Below are positions 44,950-54,222 of a DNA stretch of 64,000 nt, in pieces. This stretch comes from M0027 sp021713415 (lineage in GTDB: Bacteria > Pseudomonadota > Gammaproteobacteria > Francisellales > Francisellaceae). Every line of letters starts with the position of its first letter. The stretch's first letter is position 1. The notes beneath the pieces are model-generated. The model was not told the DNA's origin. It did no database searches and saw only the letters and a list, made by a program, of their open reading frames with translations. Position numbers and translations under genes: made by a program. The stretch spans positions 1 through 64,000 of the forward strand of contig JAKJJQ010000007.1 of assembly GCA_021713415.1 (NCBI GenBank), written 5' to 3'.

Positions 44950-45732
44950 ATGTTATTTCCAAGAATCATTCCTTGCCTTTTAATTAAGGATAAGGGATTA
45001 GTGAAAACGGTTAAATTTAAAGACGATAAATACGTTGGTGATCCAATTAATGCTGTAAGAATTTTTAATGAAAAAGAGGCAGACGAACTGGTTGTACTAG
45101 AGATTGATACAACAGTTAAAGAGAAAGAGCCAGATTATCAGATGATTGAAAATTTAGCTTGTGAATGTCGAATGCCAATGTGTTATGGTGGTGGTGTTAA
45201 ACTAGCTCAACAAGCAAGTAAAATTTTCTCTCTAGGCGTTGAAAAAATTGCATTAAGCTCAGCAATTGTAAAGCACCCATATGTGATTCAAGAGATTGCC
45301 TCAGAAGTTGGCTCTCAAAGTGTTGTTGCTATTTTAGATGTTAAGAAAAAATTATTTGGTGGCTATCAGATTTATACACATAATGCGACAGAAAAGACAA
45401 AGCTTGATTTATTAAAGTTCATTGAAGAAATAGAAGCGCTTGGTGTTGGTGAAATTGTTATAAATTCAATTGATCATGATGGTATGATGCAGGGCTATGA
45501 TTTTGATTTAGTCAATATGGTGCATCAACATACGACAGTACCTGTCACTGTATTAGGTGGTGCTGGTAGTCTCGATGATGTAGGAAAGTTAATTGCAAAA
45601 TATCCTATTATTGGCGCTGCTTGTGGCAGTTTATTTGTTTTTAAAGGCAAGTATAAGGCGGTTTTGATTAATTATCCAAACTATCAGGAAAAAGAGCAAT
45701 TGATTGGAGAGTATATTAAATCATCTATTTAA
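44950..45732 (+). CDS. HisF paralogue of the sugar-amidation module (HisF2-like)
   Basis: 260 residues, a TIM barrel from ATG 44950; an in-frame TTG at 44932 lies in hisH. The N-terminus RIIPCLLIKDKGLVKTVKF is that of WbpG-associated HisF proteins. The cyclase aspartate of true HisF (Asp11) is Leu11 here, while the Asp130-type aspartate in AILDVKK remains. It likely channels ammonia from HisH to the sugar amidotransferase instead of making imidazole glycerol phosphate. The stop overlaps that of galE. Confidence 0.9.
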   Translation: MLFPRIIPCLLIKDKGLVKTVKFKDDKYVGDPINAVRIFNEKEADELVVLEIDTTVKEKEPDYQMIENLACECRMPMCYGGGVKLAQQASKIFSLGVEKIALSSAIVKHPYVIQEIASEVGSQSVVAILDVKKKLFGGYQIYTHNATEKTKLDLLKFIEEIEALGVGEIVINSIDHDGMMQGYDFDLVNMVHQHTTVPVTVLGGAGSLDDVGKLIAKYPIIGAACGSLFVFKGKYKAVLINYPNYQEKEQLIGEYIKSSI

Positions 45733-46724
45733 TGATGCCATTTTGAATTTAACTCCCACTGCCAGGCATCTTGTATAATTTGATCCAGTTGGTTAAATTG
45801 TGGTTGCCAGTTTAGATTTTTTTTAGCATCACTTGAGTCAGCAATTAAGACCGCTGGATCGCCAGCTCGCCGATTCGATTGAATTACTTTAATATTTTTT
45901 TTGGTTATTTTTTTAACCGATTCAATGACTTCTAATACGGAGAAGCCTTGACCATTACCGAGATTATAAGTGTGAGAGTGTTTGGTTGATAGCAATTGTT
46001 CAAAAGCCAGTATATGGGCAGAGGCTAAATCCATAACATGAATATAATCTCGGATACAGGTACCATCTTTTGTATTGTAATCATTACCAAAAATAGTAAT
46101 GGCTTCTTTCCTACCTGAGGCAGCTTTCAGTACTTGTGGAATTAAATGTGTAATGGGTTCATGAAAGCCAATACGGCCTTTTGGGTCAGCGCCTGCAGCA
46201 TTAAAATAACGCAAAACCGTAGATTTAAGTCCATAAGCGCGATCAAAATCTTTTAAAGCTGCTTCAAGTATTAATTTGGATTGTCCATACGGATTCATCG
46301 GGCTTTTAGGGTGGTTGATATCAACAGGTGTGTATTGAGGTTCGCCATAAACTGCAGCTGTTGACGAAAAAATAAAATAATTAATTTGATGTTTGATCAT
46401 TTCATCTAACAGAGTGAGCGTTTTGATAAAATTATTCTGATAGTATTTTAGCGGTTTGCTAACTGATTCATCAACAACAATTAAAGCTGCGAAATGCATA
46501 ACACCGATAATATGATGTTCAGAGAATATTTGCTTTAATAATGTTCGATTTGCTAAATCACCCAGATAAAAATGCTCTGTTAATACAGCATCTTTTGTGC
46601 CAGTTGATAAATCATCAAGTACGACAACTTGGTAATTATTTTTAAGTAAATGTAATACTACATGTGAGCCGATGTAGCCTGCGCCACCAACAACTAAAAT
46701 TTTGCCTAACTGATTATTGGACAT
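45729..46724 (-). CDS. galE: UDP-glucose 4-epimerase
   Basis: 331 residues, SDR enzyme interconverting UDP-glucose and UDP-galactose (often also the HexNAc forms). NAD loop GGAGYIGSHVVLHLL, SSTAAVYGEP with the catalytic serine, and YGQSK with Tyr/Lys are clear, and RYFNAAGADPKGRIGFHEP and DGTCIRDYIHVMDLA confirm the family. It is on the minus strand, converging with the HisF paralogue; the two stops share the palindrome TTAA. A divergent promoter region of 167 bases separates it from the next gene. Confidence 0.94.
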   Translation of the reverse strand: MSNNQLGKILVVGGAGYIGSHVVLHLLKNNYQVVVLDDLSTGTKDAVLTEHFYLGDLANRTLLKQIFSEHHIIGVMHFAALIVVDESVSKPLKYYQNNFIKTLTLLDEMIKHQINYFIFSSTAAVYGEPQYTPVDINHPKSPMNPYGQSKLILEAALKDFDRAYGLKSTVLRYFNAAGADPKGRIGFHEPITHLIPQVLKAASGRKEAITIFGNDYNTKDGTCIRDYIHVMDLASAHILAFEQLLSTKHSHTYNLGNGQGFSVLEVIESVKKITKKNIKVIQSNRRAGDPAVLIADSSDAKKNLNWQPQFNQLDQIIQDAWQWELNSKWHH

Positions 46725-46827
46725 TTTTTAAATACAGATAATTGTTTTGCACTTATTTTAAGCGATAAACAATTAATTATAAAGAAATCATTAATAAGCT
46801 TTGTAGCGTTAAATTCAGATAAAATGG

Positions 46828-46856
46828 TTTGCAACTGTAGTTGGTGTCGGTATGAT
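46828..46856 (+). promoter_or_regulatory. Sigma70-like promoter candidate for the 46.9-64 kb unit
   Basis: TTTGCA (46828-46833) and TATGAT (46851-46856) are 17 bases apart, a good spacing with five of six -10 matches and four of six -35 matches. It lies in the divergent gap with galE, 35 bases before the first possible start (GTG 46892), and would drive the long downstream run of genes. Confidence 0.5.
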
Positions 46857-46891
46857 TAATTTTATTATGAGAATTACCTTAAGGTTGATTA

Positions 46892-49015
46892 GTGATAATG
46901 AAGCAGATTTTACAGTCTTTAAAGACAGGTGAAACTGTCATAGAAGATATTCCATGTCCAAAAAATAGTGATGGAGCGCTATTAATTGAAACTACGAAAA
47001 GCCTAGTTTCAGCAGGGACTGAGCGTATGTTAGTTGAGTTTGGTAAGGCAAGTCTTTTAGGTAAAATCAAGCAACAGCCTGATAAGGTAAAAATGGTCTT
47101 AGAAAAAATAAAAACAGATGGTTTGGCAACGACACTTGAAGCAGTGAAAGCTAAACTAGACCAACCAATACCCTTAGGTTATTGTAATGTAGGTAAAGTA
47201 CTTGAAGTAGGTAAAAATGCTTCTGGTTTTAAAGTAGGGGATCGAGTGGTCTCTAATGGAAATCATGCAGAAATTGTTAGAGTAGCAAAAAATTTGTGTG
47301 CAAAAGTACCTGATACTGTTAGTGATGAAGAGGCTGCTTTTACAGTACTTGCTGCTATTGCATTACAGGGTATTCGATTATCAAAACCAACACTAGGTGA
47401 ATGTTTTACTGTGATTGGGCTTGGTTTAATTGGCTTAATTACAGTGCAGTTATTAAAAGCTTCTGGCTGTCGTGTCTTAGGTATTGATTTCGATGCAAAT
47501 AAATGTAAGTTAGCACAAAGCTTTGGTGCAGAAGTCGTTAACTTATCCGAAAATAGTGATCTAGTTGCTGCTGCTGAAGTTTTCTCAAGGGGTGATGGTG
47601 TTGATGCTGTGATTATTACTGCAGCGACTAAAAGTAACGAGCCTTTACACCAAGCAGCAACTATGTGTAGAAAACGTGGACGAATTATCTTAGTTGGCGT
47701 GATTGGTAATGAGTTTTCGCGTGCTGATTTTTATGAAAAAGAATTAACATTTCAAGTGTCATGTTCTTATGGTCCTGGTCGATATGACGATGATTATGAA
47801 CAAAAAGGTCATGACTATCCACTAGGCTATGTGCGCTGGAGTGAAAATAGAAACTTTCAAGCTGTACTAGATATGATGGCAGCTGAAAAATTAGATGTTA
47901 AACCATTGATTAGTCATCGTTTTGAATTTGATCATGCTAATGATGCATATGCTATTTTAGAAAACGATAAAAGTGCATTAGGGATTGTATTAAATTATAG
48001 ACAAGCGCAGCAAGAGCTTAAATTAAAACGCCAAGTAATCGTTAATCATCAGGCATTTAAAAAAGATGCCATAGCCGTTGGTTTTTTAGGTGCTGGAAAT
48101 TATGCATCAAGGGTATTAGCACCCGCATTTAAAAACACAAACATCACACTAAAAAGTATTGTTTCAAGTCAAGGCATTTCAACAAAACTCGTTGCGAAAA
48201 AGCTTGGTTTCCAAGAATCAATTACTGATGAAAATATTTTATATGAAGATAGTAATTTAGATGTGGTTGTAGTCGCAACAAGACATAATCAGCATGCAAG
48301 ACAAGTAATTAACGCATTAAAGGCTAAAAAGCATGTATTTGTTGAAAAGCCTTTAGCATTAAGCATAGAAGAGCTTAATGAAATTCAAGCAGCTTACCAG
48401 CAAGCAGATGATAAATTATTAATGGTTGGTTTTAATCGTCGATTTGCGCCACAAGTCCAAACGATCAAGCGATTGATTGATCAACATAAAGCACCCAAAT
48501 CATTTATTATGACGGTTAATGCAGGTGAGATACCACAAGCGCATTGGACACAAGATGTAGCCGTAGGTGGTGGTAGAATTGTCGGAGAAGGCTGTCATTT
48601 TATAGATTTATTAAGGTTCTTAGCTCAAAGTAAAATTGTTTCGTATTCTGCTGTCTCTGTTCGTTCTAGTGTTAGTGGAGATGATGACAAAGCGATGATT
48701 ACTTTAACGTTTGCTGATGGTTCTTGTGGCAGTATTCATTACTTAGCCAATGGGCATAAATCCTTTCCTAAAGAGCGTCTGGAAGTATTTTGTGATGGGA
48801 AGATTTTACAATTAGATAATTTTAGAAAGCTTACAGGCTTTGGTTTTAGTGGCTTTAAAAAACAAAATTTAAAAAAACAAGATAAAGGACAAAGTAAGTG
48901 TGTTAGGGCTTTTGTTGATGCGATTCAAACAGGTTCGGCTGCACCTATTTTATTTGAAGAGATTATGGAAGTATCTCGCGTGTCGATCGAAATAGCTGAA
49001 CTTTTAAGAAAATGA
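46892..49015 (+). CDS. Bi-domain oxidoreductase: zinc-type alcohol dehydrogenase fused to Gfo/Idh/MocA
   Basis: 707 residues in two enzymes' worth of sequence. Residues about 1-370 are a medium-chain dehydrogenase with GxGLIGLITVQLLKASGCRVLGID as NAD(P)-binding loop. Residues about 393-707 are a Gfo/Idh/MocA oxidoreductase with FLGAGNYASRVL and the EKPLALSIEEL motif carrying the catalytic Lys. GTG 46892 has AAGG 7 bases upstream; ATG 46898 (M-K-Q start as in remembered homologues) is an alternative. The fused pair commonly travels with heparinase II/III and glycosyltransferase genes in glycan loci; the reaction is not known. Confidence 0.85.
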   Translation: MIMKQILQSLKTGETVIEDIPCPKNSDGALLIETTKSLVSAGTERMLVEFGKASLLGKIKQQPDKVKMVLEKIKTDGLATTLEAVKAKLDQPIPLGYCNVGKVLEVGKNASGFKVGDRVVSNGNHAEIVRVAKNLCAKVPDTVSDEEAAFTVLAAIALQGIRLSKPTLGECFTVIGLGLIGLITVQLLKASGCRVLGIDFDANKCKLAQSFGAEVVNLSENSDLVAAAEVFSRGDGVDAVIITAATKSNEPLHQAATMCRKRGRIILVGVIGNEFSRADFYEKELTFQVSCSYGPGRYDDDYEQKGHDYPLGYVRWSENRNFQAVLDMMAAEKLDVKPLISHRFEFDHANDAYAILENDKSALGIVLNYRQAQQELKLKRQVIVNHQAFKKDAIAVGFLGAGNYASRVLAPAFKNTNITLKSIVSSQGISTKLVAKKLGFQESITDENILYEDSNLDVVVVATRHNQHARQVINALKAKKHVFVEKPLALSIEELNEIQAAYQQADDKLLMVGFNRRFAPQVQTIKRLIDQHKAPKSFIMTVNAGEIPQAHWTQDVAVGGGRIVGEGCHFIDLLRFLAQSKIVSYSAVSVRSSVSGDDDKAMITLTFADGSCGSIHYLANGHKSFPKERLEVFCDGKILQLDNFRKLTGFGFSGFKKQNLKKQDKGQSKCVRAFVDAIQTGSAAPILFEEIMEVSRVSIEIAELLRK

Positions 49016-50655
49016 TAGCTTTAAGAAAATTAAGTCTTTATTACCATACAATTAAATATCTAAAATTCAAGCAAATTATATTTCGCTTATGGTATCGATT
49101 GATAAAACCATCAGTCTCAGAGAAAGTTGATAATCTTAAAGTAAATACTTATAGAGAAGCCACTGATTCGTTATTTCTATATAAAAGACATCGTTATTTT
49201 AACAATAGGCAAGCTTGTTTTTTAAATCACTGTGTTGATATTTCGAGTAGTGCTATTTGGAATGATAAAAATCAAGCAAAGCTTTGGTTATATAACTTAC
49301 ATTATTTTGATAGTTTAAATGCGCAGAATTTACATGATCGTGCTTTATCTTATCAGTTATTAGAGCGTTGGCAAAAAGAAAACCCAATATCAAAGCGAGG
49401 TAATGGATGGGAGCCATATCCAATATCATTACGTATTGTAAACATCATTAAATATGTTTTACTCGGTGGCATTGTCAGTGAAAAAATAAAGTACTCTCTT
49501 TATCTTCAAGCACGTTATTTAAATAAAACTTGTGAATACCATATCTTGGGTAATCATTTATTTGAGAATTTTAAGGCACTTTGTTTTGCGGGTTTATTTT
49601 TTGAATCAAAAGAAGCAAGCCTTTGGCTTAAAAAAGGTTCAAATGGCTTAAAAAAAGAAGTTAGCGCACAGGTTTTAGCAGATGGTGGCCATTTCGAGCT
49701 ATCAGCTATGTATCATAGCATTATCTTAGAAGGCTTATTGGATTTAAAGGTGATATTTGATCTTTATGATCGCTCTGATTTGTTTTTATGGTCGAATCAA
49801 ATCAATCAAATGCTAAGCTGGTTAGACCTTATGAAACGAAATAATGACTCGATTAGTTATTTTAATGATGCAGCAGATCAGATCGCTCAAGCACCTAGAA
49901 GTTTATTTGATTACGCGAAAAGACTTGGCTTTGAGTATCAATCTAATCCTAAAAAAGGCTTAACCATTTTAGATGCAACAGGTTATACGATATATGATTT
50001 TTCTCGTATTAAAGCTATTTTAGATACAGCTGATATTGGTGCCTCTTATTTGCCAGGGCATGCACATGCAGATAATTTGTCATTTGAATTAATCATTGAT
50101 GGTTTTCCGGTTTTTGTTAATTTGGGTACTTCATGCTATGGCGATTCTCAGCGGCGTTATTTTGAACGCAGTACAAAAGCGCATAATACATTAGTAATGG
50201 CTGATCATAATTCATCTGAAATCTGGGGCAGCTTTAGAGTAGCTAGACGAGCAAAAACACAAATTATAGAAAGAAACTCTCAAGATGGCGTATGTCAAAT
50301 AACTGCAATGCATAATGGTTATCAGCGTCTTGAAAACAAAGCCATTCATAGGCGGCAATGGCAGTTTAGATCAGGGGAGTTATTAATTACCGACCAATTA
50401 GAGACTAGTCAAAAAGCACAACTTTTACTACATTTACACCCACTGTGTCAAATTACAGAAACTACCAGCCAAGGCATTACTATCACATTGCCGAATCAAA
50501 AAAATATAATGCTTAAATTTAGTGGTGTATATAAAATACAAGATAGTCAATATGCGCTAACATTTGGTACACTCCAACCAACAAAAACATTTAGCTACCA
50601 ATTAGACAATCAAACGCATAAGGCGAGTATTATGATTAGATGGGATGATCAATGA
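49012..50655 (+). CDS. Heparinase II/III-like (alginate-lyase fold) protein
   Basis: 547 residues. The N-terminal half is helical, (alpha/alpha) toroid-like (WLYNLHYFD, GWEPYPISLRIVNIIKY, HILGNHLFENFKALCFAG). The C-terminal half is the heparinase II/III beta domain with the conserved LPGHAHADNLSFEL and FVNLGTSCYG. Related proteins are polysaccharide lyases, but those inside biosynthetic loci have no signal peptide, as here, and may act on a lipid-linked or cytoplasmic glycan. Its ATG overlaps the preceding stop (ATGA). Confidence 0.85.
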   Translation: MIALRKLSLYYHTIKYLKFKQIIFRLWYRLIKPSVSEKVDNLKVNTYREATDSLFLYKRHRYFNNRQACFLNHCVDISSSAIWNDKNQAKLWLYNLHYFDSLNAQNLHDRALSYQLLERWQKENPISKRGNGWEPYPISLRIVNIIKYVLLGGIVSEKIKYSLYLQARYLNKTCEYHILGNHLFENFKALCFAGLFFESKEASLWLKKGSNGLKKEVSAQVLADGGHFELSAMYHSIILEGLLDLKVIFDLYDRSDLFLWSNQINQMLSWLDLMKRNNDSISYFNDAADQIAQAPRSLFDYAKRLGFEYQSNPKKGLTILDATGYTIYDFSRIKAILDTADIGASYLPGHAHADNLSFELIIDGFPVFVNLGTSCYGDSQRRYFERSTKAHNTLVMADHNSSEIWGSFRVARRAKTQIIERNSQDGVCQITAMHNGYQRLENKAIHRRQWQFRSGELLITDQLETSQKAQLLLHLHPLCQITETTSQGITITLPNQKNIMLKFSGVYKIQDSQYALTFGTLQPTKTFSYQLDNQTHKASIMIRWDDQ

Positions 50656-51869
50656 AGCATATTTTATTTATTTCAGATAATTTCTATCCAGAGTCGAATG
50701 CGCTTGCAAACCGTCTTTATGATCATGCAAGAATTTGGGTTAAAGAAGGCTATCAGGTGACTATATTAACTTGCGTTCCTAATTTTCCAAAGGGTAAGGT
50801 ATTTCAAGGTTATAAAAACAAATGGCGATCTAAAGAGGTAGTTGATGGAATAGAAGTTATGCGTATAAAAAGCTTTATTGCACAAAATAAAGGCTCATTT
50901 AAACGTATCGTTGATTATTTAAGCTTTGGCATGCATGCAGCTATACAAGGTTTGTTTATCAAAAAAGTTGATTTGGTGATTGGTACATCTCCTCAGCCAT
51001 TTTCAGTATTTGCCGCTTGGTTTGTAGCAAGGCTTAAGCGTAAGGCATTTATTTTTGAATTACGTGATTTATGGCCTGAATCAGTAGTTGCAGTCGATGC
51101 GATGGGCAAACAAAATTTGCTATTGAGATTATTTGGTTGGTCAGTTAAACGACTATATAAAAAAGCTGATATGATTGTTTCAGTCACAGATAGTTTTAAA
51201 AATATATTAATTCAAAAGGATGGCATTGACCCAGAAAAAATTATTGTCTGTAAAAATGGTATAGACTTTAGTCAAATCAAACCACCCTTAGATGTCCAGT
51301 CTCTTAAATTACAGTATCAGATTGGTGAAAAATTTTTAGTGGGCTATATTGGTACAATTGGCATGGCACATAGCGTTCATACAATCATAGAGGCCGCTAA
51401 GTTAGCTGAAGATCAATCGGTTCATTTTATAATTATGGGTACAGGTGCTTATGCTGAGCAAATTAAATCACAAGCACAAACTTTAGATAATGTAACGTTT
51501 ATCGATAGTGGCAGTCGCTCTGATGCCATTGAAGTAACTAATATGTTGGATGCTAGTATTGTCCATTTAAAAAATACGCCGCTTTTTGAAACGGTCATTC
51601 CATCAAAAGTATTTGAATCAATGGCACTAGGTAAGCCAATTTTAATGGGTGTTAAAGGAGAAGTTAGAGATATTGTTATTAATCAAGCACAAGCTGGTAT
51701 CGCGTTTGAACCAGAAGACGCAGTAAGTTTAAATCAAGCGATTGCTCAAATGAAAGTTGAAGAATTTGATCAGAAAAAAATTAAAAATTTTGTTGCAATG
51801 TATTTTGATCGCAATCAAATTGCGATTAGAATGTTGGATGAAATCAAATTGAAGTTATTGAAAGCTTAG
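50652..51869 (+). CDS. WbuB-like glycosyltransferase family 4
   Basis: 405 residues, GT-B fold. The N-terminal ILFISDNFYPESNALANR, CVPNFPKGKVFQGYKN and IFELRDLWPESVVAVDAMG segments are the hallmark of the WbuB subgroup (transferases linked to amino sugars such as FucNAc in E. coli O26-type loci, as recalled). The C-terminal half has the VPSKVFESMALGKPIL donor loop. Transfer of an N-acetylated amino sugar is the best guess. It overlaps its upstream neighbour by 4 bases. Confidence 0.85.
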   Translation: MKHILFISDNFYPESNALANRLYDHARIWVKEGYQVTILTCVPNFPKGKVFQGYKNKWRSKEVVDGIEVMRIKSFIAQNKGSFKRIVDYLSFGMHAAIQGLFIKKVDLVIGTSPQPFSVFAAWFVARLKRKAFIFELRDLWPESVVAVDAMGKQNLLLRLFGWSVKRLYKKADMIVSVTDSFKNILIQKDGIDPEKIIVCKNGIDFSQIKPPLDVQSLKLQYQIGEKFLVGYIGTIGMAHSVHTIIEAAKLAEDQSVHFIIMGTGAYAEQIKSQAQTLDNVTFIDSGSRSDAIEVTNMLDASIVHLKNTPLFETVIPSKVFESMALGKPILMGVKGEVRDIVINQAQAGIAFEPEDAVSLNQAIAQMKVEEFDQKKIKNFVAMYFDRNQIAIRMLDEIKLKLLKA

Positions 51870-51880
51870 TGAGTATTTAT

Positions 51881-53074
51881 ATGCAAAAGATTAATGTTTA
51901 TGGGTTAGGTTATATTGGATTGCCTACTGCATCACTATTAGCAACTAAAGGCTATGATGTTTTAGGTATTGATATTTCCAAAAAAGTAGTTGATATGATT
52001 AATAGAGCTCAGGTACATATTGTTGAGCCAGATTTAGATATTTTAGTAAAATCAGCTGTTAATTCAAATAAATTACAAGCATCACTTAAGCCTAAAGCTG
52101 CTGATGTGCATATTGTTGCTGTACCTACGCCATTTAAAGAAGGCTATCAACCAGATTTAAGCTATGTTGAATCAGCAATTAAAACACTATGTGATGTTTT
52201 AAAGAATAAAGACTTAGTTATTTTAGAATCTACTTCTCCTGTCGGTACGACTGAGTTTATTCATGATGTCATTAAAGAATTAAGGCCCAAACTAACGGAA
52301 GTTTATATTGCCCACTCACCTGAACGTGTCATTCCAGGGCGTGTATTATTGGAGTTGGTTGAAAATGATCGCGTCATTGGCGGCATTAATCAGGCATCAA
52401 CAGAAAAAGCACTTGAATTTTATCAAAGTTTTGTCAAAGGTAAGGTATTAGCAACCAATGCGCGTACAGCTGAGATGACAAAGTTAACGGAAAACTCATT
52501 TCGTGATGTTAATATTGCCTTTGCTAATGAATTATCTTTAATTTGTCATAAGTTAGATATTGATGTTTGGGAATTAATTCGCCTAGCCAATCATCACCCA
52601 AGGGTCAATATTTTACAACCAGGTCCCGGCGTTGGTGGACATTGTATTGCTGTAGATCCTTGGTTTATCGTCAGTGCAGCACCAAAAGAGGCAAAACTAA
52701 TTAAAAAGGCACGTGAAGTGAATGATTATAAACCGCAATGGGTTATCAATCAGGTTATTAAGCAAGCTGATAAATATAAAAGTCCAGTAGTTGCCTGTTT
52801 GGGGGCTAGCTTTAAGGCTGATATTGATGATTTACGTGAGTCACCTTCATTATCTATTATCAAACAAATTCAAGATAAACTTTCATCGCGGGTGATTGTA
52901 GTAGAACCCAATATTGATCAGTTAGAGGGTATTGAACTTGTTGATTTAGATAATGCATTAAAGCAAGCTGATATCATCTTAGTTCTGGTTGATCACAAAG
53001 AATTTAAAGACTTAGATAAGTCAATGATTTTAGATAAATGTGTTATTGATACAAAAGGAATATTTGCTTTATGA
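51881..53074 (+). CDS. wecC: UDP-N-acetyl-D-mannosamine dehydrogenase
   Basis: 397 residues from ATG 51881; a GTG at 51869 overlapping the upstream stop is the alternative. Oxidises UDP-ManNAc twice to UDP-ManNAcA. The NAD-binding GLGYIGLPTASLL, the VAVPTPFKEGYQPDLSYVESA block and the catalytic cysteine in GPGVGGHCIAVDPWF are typical, and GASFKADIDDLRESPSL is the C-terminal family block. Followed by wecB, which supplies UDP-ManNAc. Confidence 0.93.
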   Translation: MQKINVYGLGYIGLPTASLLATKGYDVLGIDISKKVVDMINRAQVHIVEPDLDILVKSAVNSNKLQASLKPKAADVHIVAVPTPFKEGYQPDLSYVESAIKTLCDVLKNKDLVILESTSPVGTTEFIHDVIKELRPKLTEVYIAHSPERVIPGRVLLELVENDRVIGGINQASTEKALEFYQSFVKGKVLATNARTAEMTKLTENSFRDVNIAFANELSLICHKLDIDVWELIRLANHHPRVNILQPGPGVGGHCIAVDPWFIVSAAPKEAKLIKKAREVNDYKPQWVINQVIKQADKYKSPVVACLGASFKADIDDLRESPSLSIIKQIQDKLSSRVIVVEPNIDQLEGIELVDLDNALKQADIILVLVDHKEFKDLDKSMILDKCVIDTKGIFAL

Positions 53075-54213
53075 GTAAAATAAAAGTCTTAAGCGTCTTT
53101 GGTACACGGCCAGAAGCAATTAAGATGGCGCCAGTGATTAAAGCACTAGAAGACGATGATCAGTATCAGAGTATTGTATGTTTAACCGGCCAGCATCGAT
53201 CCATGCTTGATCAGATGGTGAGATTATTTGAACTAAAGGTTGATTATGATTTAGATATTATGCAGCCCAATCAGAGCTTATCGATGATTACGGCAAAAAC
53301 AGTGACGTTATTAGAAGAGATTATTAGGCAAGAGAACCCCCACTGGCTCATGGTACAAGGTGATACAACCTCTTGTTTTGCAGCGGCATTGACAGCCTTT
53401 TATAATCAGATAAATATAGCGCATGTTGAAGCGGGCCTTAGAACTTATAATTTATCATCGCCCTATCCAGAAGAAGCAAATCGTCAACTTGTTAGTCGTA
53501 TTGCTAATCTACACTTCGCACCAACGAATACTTCACAAGATAATCTTCTTTCAGAAGGCATAAATAAAGATCACATAGCAGTCACTGGTAATACGGTGAT
53601 TGATGCATTACTGTGGGTAAAAGATCGAATTAATTGGCAACCTTCGTGGAGTCAGCGATTTAAAAGCGCAACAAAGGTTATCGAAGATAAGCGTCCCTAC
53701 ATTATGATAACGGGCCATAGAAGGGAAAATCATGGTGAAGGGTTTATTAATATTTGTCAGGCAATTCATGTGTTAGCAAAAAAATATCCCAATATGCATT
53801 TTATCTATCCTGTTCATTTAAACCCTAATGTCATAAAACCTGTCTTTGACTTACTTTCTGAAATTGACAATGTTCATTTGATCGAGCCATTAGATTATGA
53901 GCCTTTTATCTATTTAATGAAAAACTGTTATCTGGTATTAACAGATTCAGGTGGTGTACAAGAAGAGGCGCCCTCATTGGCTAAACCCGTTTTGGTGATG
54001 CGTAATACAACAGAGCGCCCAGAAGGTGTAGGTGCTGGAACGGCTAAATTAGTGGGTACTAATACAGAGTATATTGTCAATGAAGTCTCAGCTCTTATTG
54101 ATGATGTTGAACTTTATAGTCAGATGGCTCAAGCGGCTAATCCCTATGGGGATGGTTTGGCTAGCCAAAGAATCATTAGAGAATTAAAATTATATGATGC
54201 TCATTTTAAGTAA
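53071..54213 (+). CDS. wecB: UDP-N-acetylglucosamine 2-epimerase (non-hydrolysing)
   Basis: 380 residues, GT-B-like fold. Converts UDP-GlcNAc to UDP-ManNAc for the dehydrogenase upstream. GTRPEAIKMAPVI, HVEAGLRTYNLSSPYPEEANR, VTGNTVIDAL, GHRRENHG and LTDSGGVQEEAPSL are diagnostic. The ATG overlaps the wecC stop by 4 bases. Confidence 0.95.
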   Translation: MSKIKVLSVFGTRPEAIKMAPVIKALEDDDQYQSIVCLTGQHRSMLDQMVRLFELKVDYDLDIMQPNQSLSMITAKTVTLLEEIIRQENPHWLMVQGDTTSCFAAALTAFYNQINIAHVEAGLRTYNLSSPYPEEANRQLVSRIANLHFAPTNTSQDNLLSEGINKDHIAVTGNTVIDALLWVKDRINWQPSWSQRFKSATKVIEDKRPYIMITGHRRENHGEGFINICQAIHVLAKKYPNMHFIYPVHLNPNVIKPVFDLLSEIDNVHLIEPLDYEPFIYLMKNCYLVLTDSGGVQEEAPSLAKPVLVMRNTTERPEGVGAGTAKLVGTNTEYIVNEVSALIDDVELYSQMAQAANPYGDGLASQRIIRELKLYDAHFK

Positions 54214-54222
54214 GGCTGATCA

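Noticed and set aside
44331..45732. hisH and hisF as part of a histidine operon
   Set aside because: No other his genes are near, the HisF paralogue lacks Asp11, and both follow a WbpG-type amidotransferase.
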